From Auanema rhodensis (taxonomy: Eukaryota; Nematoda; Chromadorea; Rhabditida; Rhabditidae): a stretch of DNA of 64,000 bases. The translations under genes were made by a program, and so were the position numbers. This document shows positions 11,822-23,527 of the stretch, in pieces. The number at the start of each line of letters is the position of its first letter. The stretch's first letter is position 1. Location of the stretch: contig OZ059896.1 of NCBI GenBank assembly GCA_964057225.1, forward strand, positions 3,720,001 through 3,784,000, read 5' to 3'. The notes below the pieces were generated by a model. It searched no databases. It saw only the letters and a list, made by a program, of their open reading frames with translations, and was not told where the DNA came from.

Positions 11822-12364
11822 CTAATCGCTAAGGAAAAGTTGAAGATGTTTGCGAAATTTGGGAGCTTTTTCAAGACTCACAATGTTTGATGGTATTGAA
11901 TTCCAGAGTTCTATGGCTCTGTACTCGATACCTCTTCTAGTTTGAGTCTTCTGGACATTTGGAAAATCCACAGTCCATTCGTGCCGCCTTAGTGAGTGTG
12001 TGAATTTTTTGAGCTTAAAAATTTTCAAAGTATTCTCTGAAATTGATTGTTTTATTTGGTTAAAATAAAAAATTAAATCGAAAACTAGTCTTCTGAAAAA
12101 TAACTTTTGCCCCCCTAACAAAGACAGTTGATCTTCATAGCTCATTTTAGATCCTGAGCGCATGAAAACTGCGCGCAGAAACTTTTTTTGAACATATTCA
12201 ATCCGGTCTTTGTCTTTGGAATCTTGTGGGGACCAGATAATAGAAGCATATTCCAATATTGGTCTTATGTAAGTACAGAATAAGTTGTACATAAGAGAAG
12301 GGGATTTAGAGTAGAAACAACGTAAAATTATTTTACATTTTTTTGCTTTTAAATTTTTTTTTAT
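11822..12364 (-). pseudogene. LINE reverse transcriptase, C-terminal fragment
   Basis: The minus-strand frame is open from the insert boundary (about 12364) to a TAG at 11822-11824, about 180 codons. The first ATG is at 12292, giving 156 residues, but this is an internal methionine: upstream codons continue the family pattern (IILRCFYSKSPSL just before it). Diagnostic is YIRPILEYASIIWSP at residues 9-23 of the ATG-initiated frame, the conserved block downstream of the catalytic palm in non-LTR reverse transcriptases. It is followed by a basic DRIEYVQKKFLRAV segment and a C-terminal RRGIEYRAIELWNSIP block typical of the ORF2 end in arthropod LINEs. The palm with its catalytic aspartates is absent through 5' truncation. 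No internal stop or frameshift is seen in what remains, so the insertion is probably young. It cannot be functional alone, and no promoter is visible within the satellite. Confidence 0.88.
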
Positions 12365-12366
12365 TT

Positions 12367-12373
12367 TAAATTA
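12367..12373. repeat. Target-site duplication, right copy
   Basis: TAAATTA abuts the insert's right end and continues as AAGTTCACG, monomer positions 152 onward. It matches the left copy exactly. Confidence 0.88.
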
Positions 12374-12750
12374 AAGTTCACGTAAATTTCAAAGTCATGG
12401 TTACCATGCACCAATATCAATAAAAATTGGTTTTTAGACTAATATGGACATGGGGAATCTAATTTTGAAAACCGCATCTCTTTATCTTTCACGTGAAGCG
12501 AGTTACATACCAAGTGCACATCACGTGTACATTTAATTAGCATAAATTAAAGTTCACGTAAATTTCAAAGTCATGGTTACCATGCACCAATATCAATAAA
12601 AATTTGTTTTTAGACTAATTTGGACATGGGGAATCTAATTTTGAAAACCGCATCTCTTTATCTTTCAAGTGAAGCGAGTTACATACCAAGTGCACATCAC
12701 GTGTACATTTAATTAGCATAAATTAAAGTTCACGTAAATTTCAAAGTCAT

Positions 12751-15214
12751 GGTTACCATGCACCAATATCAATAAAAATTTGTTTTTAGACTAATTTGGA
12801 CATGGGGAATCTAATTTTGAAAACCGCATCTCTTTATCTTTCACGTGAAGCGAGTTACATACCAAGTGCACATCACGTGTACATTTAATTAGCATAAATT
12901 AAAGTTCACGTAAATTTCAAAGTCATGGTTACCATGCACCAATATCAATAAAAATTTGTTTTTAGACTAATTTGGACATGGGGAATCTAATTTTGAAAAC
13001 CGCATCTCTTTATCTTTCAAGTGAAGCGAGTTACATACCAAGTGCACATCACGTGTACATTTAATTAGCATAAATTAAAGTTCACGTAAATTTCAAAGTC
13101 ATGGTTACCATGCACCAATATCAATAAAAATTTGTTTTTAGACTAATATGGACACGGGGAATCTAATTTTGAAAATCGCATCTCTTTATCTTTCACGTGA
13201 AGCGAGTTACATACCAAGTGCACATCACGTGTACATTTAATTAGCATAAATTAAAGTTCACGTAAATTTCAAACACATGGTTACCATGAACCAAAATCAA
13301 TAAAAATTTGTTTTTAGACTAATATGGACATGGGGAATCTAATTTCGAAAACCGCATCTCTTTATCTTTCACGTGAAGCGAGTTACATACCAAGTGCACA
13401 TCACGTGTACATTTAATTAGCATAAATTAAAGTTCACGTAAATTTCAAAGTCATGGTTACCATGAACCAATATCAATAAAAATTTGTTTTTAGACTAATT
13501 TGGACATGGGGAATCTAATTTTGAAAACCGCATCTCTTTATCTTTCAAGTGAAGCGAGTTACATACCAAGTGCACATCACGTGTACATTTAATTAGCATA
13601 AATTAAAGTTCACGTAAATTTCAAAGTCATGGTTACCATGAACCAATATCAATAAAAATTTGTTTTTAAACTAATATGGACATGGGGAATCTAATTTTGA
13701 AAACCGCATCTCTTTATCTTTCACGTGAAGCGAGTTACATACCAAGTGCACATCACGTGTACTTTTAATTAGCATAAATTAAAGTTCACGTAAATTTCAA
13801 AGTCATGGTTACCATGCACCAATATCAATAAAAATTTGTTTTTAGACTAATTTGGACATGGGGAATCTAATTTTGAAAACCGCATCTCTTTATCTTTCAC
13901 GTGAAGCGAGTTACATACCAAGTGCACATCACGTGTACATTTAATTAGCATAAATTAAAGTTCACGTAAATTTCAAAGTCATGGTTACCATGAACCAATA
14001 TCAATAAAAATTTGTTTTTAAACTAATATGGACATGGGGAATCTAATTTTGAAAACCGCATCTCTTTATCTTTCACGTGAAGCGAGTTACATACCAAGTG
14101 CACATCACGTGTACTTTTAATTAGCATAAATTAAAGTTCACGTAAATTTCAAAGTCATGGTTACCATGCACCAATATCAATAAAAATTTGTTTTTAGACT
14201 AATTTGGACATGGGGAATCTAATTTTGAAAACCGCATCTCTTTATCTTTCACGTGAAGCGAGTTACATACCAAGTGCACATCACGTGTACATTTAATTAG
14301 CATAAATTAAAGTTCACGTAAATTTCAAAGTCATGGTTACCATGCACCAATATCAATAAAAATTTGTTTTTAGACTAATTTGGACATGGGGAATCTAATT
14401 TTGAAAACCGCATCTCTTTATCTTTCAAGTGAAGCGAGTTACATACCAAGTGCACATCACGTGTACATTTAATTAGCATAAATTAAAGTTCACGTAAATT
14501 TCAAAGTCATGGTTACCATGCACCAATATCAATAAAAATTTGTTTTTAGACTAATATGGACACGGGGAATCTAATTTTGAAAATCGCATCTCTTTATCTT
14601 TCACGTGAAGCGAGTTACATACCAAGTGCACATCACGTGTACATTTAATTAGCATAAATTAAAGTTCACGTAAATTTCAAAGTCATGGTTACCATGAACC
14701 AAAATCAATAAAAATTTGTTTTTAGACTAATATGGACATGGGGAATCTAATTTCGAAAACCGCATCTCTTTATCTTTCACGTGAAGCGAGTTACATACCA
14801 AGTGCACATCACGTGTACATTTAATTAGCATAAATTAAAGTTCACGTAAATTTCAAAGTCATGGTTACCATGAACCAATATCAATAAAAATTTGTTTTTA
14901 GACTAATTTGGACATGGGGAATCTAATTTTGAAAACCGCATCTCTTTATCTTTCAAGTGAAGCGAGTTACATACCAAGTGCACATCACGTGTACATTTAA
15001 TTAGCATAAATTAAAGTTCACGTAAATTTCAAAGTCATGGTTACCATGAACCAATATCAATAAAAATTTGTTTTTAAACTAATATGGACATGGGGAATCT
15101 AATTTTGAAAACCGCATCTCTTTATCTTTCACGTGAAGCGAGTTACATACCAAGTGCACATCACGTGTACATTTAATTAGCATAAATTAAAGTTCACGTA
15201 AATTTCAAAGTCAT
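12751..15214. repeat. 8-monomer (1,408-bp) tandem higher-order repeat
   Basis: The rare variants GACACGGGGA (13151 and 14559) and ACCAAAATCAAT (about 13290 and 14698) recur 1,408 bp apart, which is 8 monomers. The first unit is 12751-14158; the second is followed for about six monomers before diverging. Within the first unit a further 2-monomer duplication carries GTACTTTTAATT twice (about 13761 and 14113). Confidence 0.75.
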
Positions 15215-15689
15215 GGTTACCATGCACCAATATCAATAAAAATTTGTTTTTAGACTAATTTGGACATGGGGAATCTAATTTTGAAAACCGCATCTCTTTA
15301 TCTTTCAAGTGAAGCGAGTTACATACCAAGTGCACATCACGTGTACACTTAATTAGCATAAATTAAAGTTCACGTAAATTTCAAAGTCATGGTTACCATG
15401 CACCAATATCAATAAAAATTTGTTTTTAGACTAATATGGACATGGGGAATCTAATTTCGAAAATCGCATCTCTTTATCTTTCACGTGAAGCGAGTTACAT
15501 ACCAAGTGCACATCACGTGTACATTTAATTAGCATAAATTAAAGTTCACGTAAATTTCAAAGTCATGGTTACCATGAACCAATATCAATAAAAATTTGTT
15601 TTTAGACTAATATGGACATGGGGAATCTAATTTTGAAAACCGCATCTCTTTATCTTTCACGTTAAGCGAGTTACATACCAAGTGCACAT

Positions 15690-18600
15690 CACGTGTACAT
15701 TTAATTAGCATAAATTAAAGTTCACGTAAATTTCAAAGTCATGGTTACCATGCACCAATATCAATACAAATTTGTTTTTAGACTAATTTGGACATGGGGA
15801 ATCTAATTTTGAAAACCGCATCTCTTTATCTTTCAAGTGAAGCGAGTTACATACCAAGTGCACATCAGGTGTACATTTAATTAGCATAAATTAAAGTTCA
15901 CGTAAATTTCAAAGTCATGGTTACCATGAACCAATATCAATAAAAATTTGTTTTTAAACTAATATGGACATGGGGAATCTAATTTTGAAAACCGCATCTC
16001 TTTATCTTTCACGTGAAGCGAGTTACATACCTAGTGCACATCACGTGTACATTTAATTAGCATAAATTAAAGTTCACGTAAATTTCAAAGTCATGGTTAC
16101 CATGAACCAATATCAATAAAAATTTGTTTTTAAACTAATATGGACATCGGGAATCTAATTTTGGAAACCGCATTTCTTTATCTCTCACGTGAAGCGAGTT
16201 ACATACCAAGTGCACATCACGTGTACACTTAATTAGCATAAATTAAAGTTCACGTAAATTTCAAAGTCATGGTTACCATGAACCAATATCAATAAAAATT
16301 TGTTTTTAGACTAATATGGACATGGGGAATCTAATTTTGAAAACCGCATCTCTTCATCTTTCACGTGAAGCGAGTTACATACCAAGTGCACATCACGTGT
16401 ACATTTAATTAGCATAAATTAAAGTTCACGTAAATTTCAAAGTCATGGTTACCATGAACCAATATCAATAAAAATTTGTTGTTAGACTAATATGGACATG
16501 GGGAATCTAATTTTGAAAACCGCATCTCTTTATCTTTCACGTGAAGCGAGTTACATACCAAGTGCACATCACGTGTACATTTAATCAGCATAAATTAAAG
16601 TTCACGTAAATTTCAAAGTCATGGTTACCATGAACCAATATCAATAAAAATTTGTTTTTAAACTAATATGGACATGAGGAATCTAATTTTGAAAACCGCA
16701 TCTCTTTATCTTTCACGTGAAGCGAGTTACATACCTAGTGCACATCACGTGTACATTTAATTAGCATAAATTAAAGTTCACGTAAATTTCAAAGTCATGG
16801 TTACCATGAACCAATATCAATAAAAATTTGTTTTTAGACTAATATGGACATCGGGAATCTAATTTTGGAAACCGCATTTCTTTATCTCTCACGTGAAGCG
16901 AGTTACATACCAAGTGCACATCACGTGTACATTTAATTAGCATAAATTAAAGTTCACGTAAATTTCAAAGTCATGGTTACCATGAACCAATATCAATAAA
17001 AATTTGTTTTTAAACTAATATGGACATGGGGAATCTAATTTTGAAAACCGCATCTCTTTATCTTTCACGTGAAGCGAGTTACATACCAAGTGCACATCAC
17101 GTGTACACTTAATTAGCATAAATTAAAGTTCACGTAAATTTCAAAGTCATGGTTACCATGAACCAATATCAATAAAAATTTGTTTTTAGACTAATATGGA
17201 CATGGGGAATCTAATTTTGAAAACCGCATCTCTTCATCTTTCACGTGAAGCGAGTTACATACCAAGTGCACATCACGTGTACATTTAATTAGCATAAATT
17301 AAAGTTCACGTAAATTTCAAAGTCATGGTTACCATGAACCAATATCAATAAAAATTTGTTGTTAGACTAATATGGACATGGGGAATCTAATTTTGAAAAC
17401 CGCATCTCTTTATCTTTCACGTGAAGCGAGTTACATACCAAGTGCACATCACGTGTACATTTAATCAGCATAAATTAAAGTTCACGTAAATTTCAAAGTC
17501 ATGGTTACCATTAACAAATATCAATAAAAATTTGTTTTTAGACTAATATGGACATGGGGAATCTAATTTCGGAAACCGCATCTATTTACCTTTCACGTGA
17601 AGCGAGTTACATACCAAGTGCACATCACGTGTACATTTAATTAGCATAAATTAAAGTTCACGTAAATTTCAAAGTCATGGTTACAATGCACCAATATCAA
17701 TAAAAATTTGTTTTTAGACTAATATGGACATGGGGAATCTAATTTTGAAAACCGCATTTCTTTATCTCTCACGTGAAGCGAGTTACATACCAAGTGCACA
17801 TCACGTGTACATTTAATTAGCATAAATTAAAGTTCACGTAAATTTCAAAGTCATGGTTACCATGAACCAATAACAATAAAAATTTGTTTTTAGACTAATA
17901 TGGACATGGGGAATCTAATTTTGAAAACCGCATCTCTTTATCTTTCACGTGAAGCGAGTTACATACCAAGTGCACATCACGTGTACATTTAATTAGCATA
18001 AATTAAAGTTCACGTAAATTTCAAAGTCATGGTTACCATTAACCAATATCAATAAAAATTTGTTTTTAGACTAATATGGACATGAGGAATCTAATTTTGA
18101 AAACCGCATCTCTTCATCTTTCACGTGAAGCGAGTTACATACCAAGTGCACATCACGTGTACATTTAATTAGCATAAATTAAAGTTCACGTAAATTTCAA
18201 AGTCATGGTTACAATGCACCAATATCAATAAAAATTTGTTTTTAGACTAATATGGACATGGGGAATCTAATTTTGAAAACCGCATTTCTTTATCTCTCAC
18301 GTGAAGCGAGTTACATACCAAGTGCACATCACGTGTACATTTAATTAGCATAAATTAAAGTTCACGTAAATTTCAAAGTCATGGTTACCATGAACCAATA
18401 ACAATAAAAATTTGTTTTTAGACTAATATGGACATGGGGAATCTAATTTTGAAAACCGCATCTCTTTATCTTTCACGTGAAGCGAGTTACATACCAAGTG
18501 CACATCACGTGTACATTTAATTAGCATAAATTAAAGTTCACGTAAATTTCAAAGTCATGGTTACCATTAACCAATATCAATAAAAATTTGTTTTTAGACT

Positions 18601-21600
18601 AATATGGACATGAGGAATCTAATTTTGAAAACCGCATCTCTTCATCTTTCACGTGAAGCGAGTTACATACCAAGTGCACATCACGTGTACATTTAATTAG
18701 CATAAATTAAAGTTCACGTAAATTTCAAAGTCATGGTTACCATGAACCTATATCAATAAAAATTTGTTTTTAGACTAATATGGACATGGGGAATCTAATT
18801 TTGAAAACCGCATCTCTTTATCTCTCACGTGAAGCGAGTTACATACCAAGTGCACATCACGTGTACATTTAATTAGCATAAATTAAAGTTCACGTAAATT
18901 TCAAACTCATGGTTACCATGAACCAATATCAATCGTAAATTTCAAAGTCATGGTTACCATGAACCAATATCAATAAAAATTTGTTTTTAGACTAATTTGG
19001 ACATGGGGAATCTAATTTCGAAAACCGCATCTATTTATCTTTCACGTGAAGCGAGTTACATACCAAGTGCACATCACGTGTACATTTAATTAGCATAAAT
19101 TAAAGTTCACGTAAATTTCAAAGTCATGGTTACCATGAACCAATATCAATAAAAATTTGTTTTTAGACTAATTTGGACATAGGGAATCTAATTTTGAAAA
19201 CCGCATCTATTTATCTTTCACGTGAAGCGAGTTACATACCAAGTGCACATCACGTGTACATTTAATTAGCATAAATTAAAGTTCACGTAAATTTCAAAGT
19301 CATGGTTACCATGAACCAATATCAATAAAAATTTGTTTTTAGACTAATATGGACATGGGGAATCTAATTTTGGAAACCGCATCTCTTTATCTTTCACGTG
19401 AAGCGAGTTACATACCAAGTGCACATCACGTGTACATTTAATTAGCATAAATTAAAGTTCACGTAAATTTCAAAGTCATGGTTACCATGAACCAATATCA
19501 ATAAAAATTTGTTTTTAGACTAATATGGACATGGGGAATCTAATTTCGAAAACCGCATCTATTCATCTTTCACGTGAAGCGAGTTACATACCAAGTGCAC
19601 ATCACGTGTACATTTAATTAGCATAAATTAAAGTTCACGTAAATTTCAAAGTCATGGTTACCATGAACCAATATCAATAAAAATTTGTTTTTAGACTAAT
19701 ATGGACATGGGGAATCTAATTTTGAAAACCGCATCTCTTTATCTTTCACGTGAAGCGAGTTACATACCAAGTGCACATCACGTGTACATTTAATTAGCAT
19801 AAATTAAAGTTCACGTAAATTTCAAAGTCATGGTTACCATGAACCAATATCAATAAAAATTTGTTTTTAGACTAATATGGACATGAGGAATCTAATTTTG
19901 AAAACCGCATCTCTTTATCTTTCACGTGAAGCGAGTTACATACCAAGTGCACATCACGTGTACATTTAATTAGCATAAATTAAAGTTCACGTAAATTTCA
20001 AAGTCATGGTTACCATGAACCAATATCAATAAAAATTTGTTTTTAGACTAATATGGACATGGGGAATCTAATTTTGAAAACCGCATCTCTTTATCTTTCA
20101 CGTGAAGCGAGTTACATACCAAGTGCACATCACGTGTACATTTAATTAGCATAAATTAAAGTTCACGTAAATTTCAAAGTCATGGTTACCATGAACCAAT
20201 ATCAATAAAAATTTGTTTTTAGACTAATATGGACATGGGGAATCTAATTTTGAAAACCGCATCTCTTTATCTTTCACGTGAAGCGAGTTACATACCAAGT
20301 GCACATCACGTGTACATTTAATTAGCATAAATTAAAGTTCACGTAAATTTCAAAGTCATGGTTACCATGAACCAATATCAATAAAAATTTGTTGTTAGAC
20401 TAATATGGACATGGGGAATCTAATTTTGAAAACCACATCTCTTTATCTTTCACGTGAAGCGAGTTACATACCAAGTGCACATCACGTGTACATTTAATTA
20501 GCATAAATTAAAGTTCACGTAAATTTCAAAGTCATGGTTACCATGAACCAATATCAATAAAAATTTGTTTTTAGACTAATATGGACATGGGGAATCTAAT
20601 TTTGAAAACCGCATCTCTTTATCTTTCACGTGAAGCGAGTTACATACCAAGTGCACATCACGTGTACATTTAATTAGCATAAATTAAAGTTCACGTAAAT
20701 TTCAAAGTCATGGTTACCATGAACCAATATCAATAAAAATTTGGTTTTAGACTAATATGGACATGGGGAATCTAATTTTGAAAACCGCATCTCTTTATCT
20801 TACACGTGAAGCGAGTTACATACCAAGTGCACATCACGTGTACATTTAATTAGCATAAATTAAAGTTCACGTAAATTTCAAAGTCATGGTTACCATGAAC
20901 CAATATCAATAAAAATTTGTTTTTAGACTAATATGGACATGAGGAATCTAATTTTGAAAACCGCATCTCTTCATCTTTCACGTGAAGCGAGTTACATACC
21001 AAGTGCACATCACGTGTACATTTAATTAGCATAAATTAAAGTTCACGTAAATTTCAAAGTCATGGTTACCATGAACCAATATCAATAAAAATTTGTTTTT
21101 AGACTAATATGGACATGGGTAATCTAATTTTGAAAACCGCATCTCTTTATCTTTCACGTGAAGCGAGTTACATACCAAGTGCACATCACGTGTACATTTA
21201 ATTAGCATAAATTAAAGTTCACGTAAATTTCAAAGTCATGGTTACCATGAACCAATATCAATAAAAATTTGTTGTTAGACTAATATGGACATGGGGAATC
21301 TAATTGTGAAAACCGCATCTCTTTATCTTTCACGTGAAGCGAGTTACATACCAAGTGCACATCACGTGTACATTTAATTAGCATAAATTAAAGTTCACGT
21401 AAATTTCAAAGTCATGGTTACCATGAACCAATATCAATAAAAATTTGTTTTTAGACTAATATGGACATGGGGAATCTAATTTTGAAAACCGCATCTCTTT
21501 ATCTTTCACGTGAAACGAGTTACATACCAAGTGCCCATCACGTGTACATTAAATTAGCATAAATTAAAGTTCACGTAAATTTCAAAGTCATGGTTACCAT

Positions 21601-22677
21601 GAACCAATATCAATAAAAATTTGTTTTTAGACTAATTTGGACATGGGGAATCTAATTTTGAAAACCGCATCTATTTATCTTTCACGTGAAGCGAGTTACA
21701 TACCAAGTGCACATCACGTGTACATTTAATTAGCATAAATTAAAGTTTACGTAAATTTCAAAGTCATGGTTACCATGAACCAATATCAATAAAAATTTGT
21801 TTTTAGACTAATATGGACATGGGGAATCTAATTTTGAAAACCGCATCTCTTCATCTTTCACGTGAAGCGAGTTACATACCAAGTGCACATCACGTGTACA
21901 TTTAATTAGCAAAAATTAAAGTTAACGTAAATTTCAAAGTCATGGTTACCATGAACCAATATCAATAAAAATTTGTTTTTAGACTAATATGGACATGGGG
22001 AATCTAATTTTGAAAACCGCATCTCTTCATCTTTCACGTGAAGCGAGTTACATACCAAGTGCACATCACGTGTACATTTAATTAGCATAAATTAAAGTTC
22101 ACGTAAATTTCAAAGTCATGGTTACCATGAACCAATATCAATAAAAATTTGTTTTTAGACTAATATGGACATGGGTAATCTAATTTTGAAAACCGCATCT
22201 CTTTATCTTTCACGTGAAGCGAGTTACATACCAAGTGCACATCACGTGTACATTTAATTAGCATAAATTAAAGTTCACGTAAATTTCAAAGTCATGGTTA
22301 CCATGAACCAATATCAATAAAAATTTGTTTTTAGACTAATTTGGACATGGGGAATCTAATTTTGAAAACCGCATCTATTTATCTTTCACGTGAAGCGAGT
22401 TACATACCAAGTGCACATCACGTGTACATTTAATTAGCATAAATTAAAGTTCACGTAAATTTCAAAGTCATGGTTACCATGAACCAATATCAATAAAAAT
22501 TTGTTTTTAGACTAATATGGACATGGGGAATCTAATTTTGAAAACCGCATCTCTTCATCTTTCACGTGAAGCGAGTTACATACCAAGTGCACATCACGTG
22601 TACATTTAATTAGCAAAAATTAAAGTTAACGTAAATTTCAAAGTCATGGTTACCATGAACCAATATCAATAAAAATT
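15690..22677. repeat. Large segmental duplication, copy 2 (~7 kb)
   Basis: Partner of the ~2060-9047 block at an offset of 13,630 bp. That offset equals 71 monomers plus one 41-bp truncated monomer plus the 1,093-bp insert-with-TSD. A private change seen here is aaagtttacg near 21746. Upstream, 1-2060 and 12751-15690 are also related, but only with shifted registers caused by extra 8-monomer and 3-monomer duplications. Confidence 0.85.
18911..18951. repeat. Truncated 41-bp satellite monomer (copy 2)
   Basis: The breakpoint and the preceding private AAACTCAT change are identical to those at 5281-5321, at an offset of exactly 13,630 bp. The same deletion event has therefore been copied as part of a larger segment. 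Confidence 0.95.
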
Positions 22678-23527
22678 TGTTTTTAGACTAATATGGACAT
22701 GGGGAATCTAATTTTGAAAACCGCATCTCTTCATCTTTCACGTGAAGCGAGTTACATACCAAGTGCACATCACGTGTACATTTAATTAGCATAAATTAAA
22801 GTTCACGTAAATTTCAAAGTCATGGTTACCATGAACCAATATCAATAAAAATTTGTTTTTAGACTAATATGGACATGGGTAATCTAATTTTGAAAACCGC
22901 ATCTCTTTATCTTTCACGTGAAGCGAGTTACATACCAAGTGCACATCACGTGTACATTTAATTAGCATAAATTAAAGTTCACGTAAATTTCAAAGTCATG
23001 GTTACCATGAACCAATATCAATAAAAATTTGTTGTTAGACTAATATGGACATGGGGAATCTAATTTTGAAAACCGCATCTCTTTATCTTTCACGTGAAGC
23101 GAGTTACATACCAAGTGCACATCACGTGTACATTTAATTAGCATAAATTAAAGTTCACGTAAATTTCAAAGTCATGGTTACCATGAACCAATATCAATAA
23201 AAATTTGTTTTTAGACTAATATGGACATGGGGAATCTAATTTTGAAAACCGCATCTCTTTATCTTTCACGTGAAACGAGTTACATACCAAGTGCCCATCA
23301 CGTGTACATTAAATTAGCATAAATTAAAGTTCACGTAAATTTCAAAGTCATGGTTACCATGAACCAATATCAATAAAAATTTGTTTTTAGACTAATTTGG
23401 ACATGGGGAATCTAATTTTGAAAACCGCATCTATTTATCTTTCACGTGAAGCGAGTTACATACCAAGTGCACATCACGTGTACATTTAATTAGCATAAAT
23501 TAAAGTTCACGTAAATTTCAAAGTCAT

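Larger units (their letters stand above)
11281..12366 (-). mobile_element. 5'-truncated non-LTR retrotransposon (LINE) insertion
   Basis: This 1,086-bp unique segment interrupts one satellite monomer exactly between monomer positions 151 and 152 and is flanked by a 7-bp direct repeat TAAATTA, read as a target-site duplication. On the minus strand it holds an open reverse transcriptase C-terminal frame running right up to the 12366 boundary, then a stop and about 540 bp of 3' sequence. That is the classic product of target-primed reverse transcription with 5' truncation. There is no poly(A) tail at the 3' end (left boundary); the element ends shortly after an AATAAA hexamer. Absence of a tail and the RT sequence style suggest a CR1/L2-like or other Jockey-superfamily clade, but clade assignment is tentative. 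Endonuclease, RT catalytic core and any first ORF are missing, so this copy is dead on arrival. Confidence 0.9.

Noticed and set aside
12313-12366. T-rich right end of the insert read as a poly(A) tail of a minus-strand element
   Set aside because: It lies at the 5' side of the RT frame, which stays open through it, so it is A-rich coding sequence (lysine codons) at the truncation point, not a tail.
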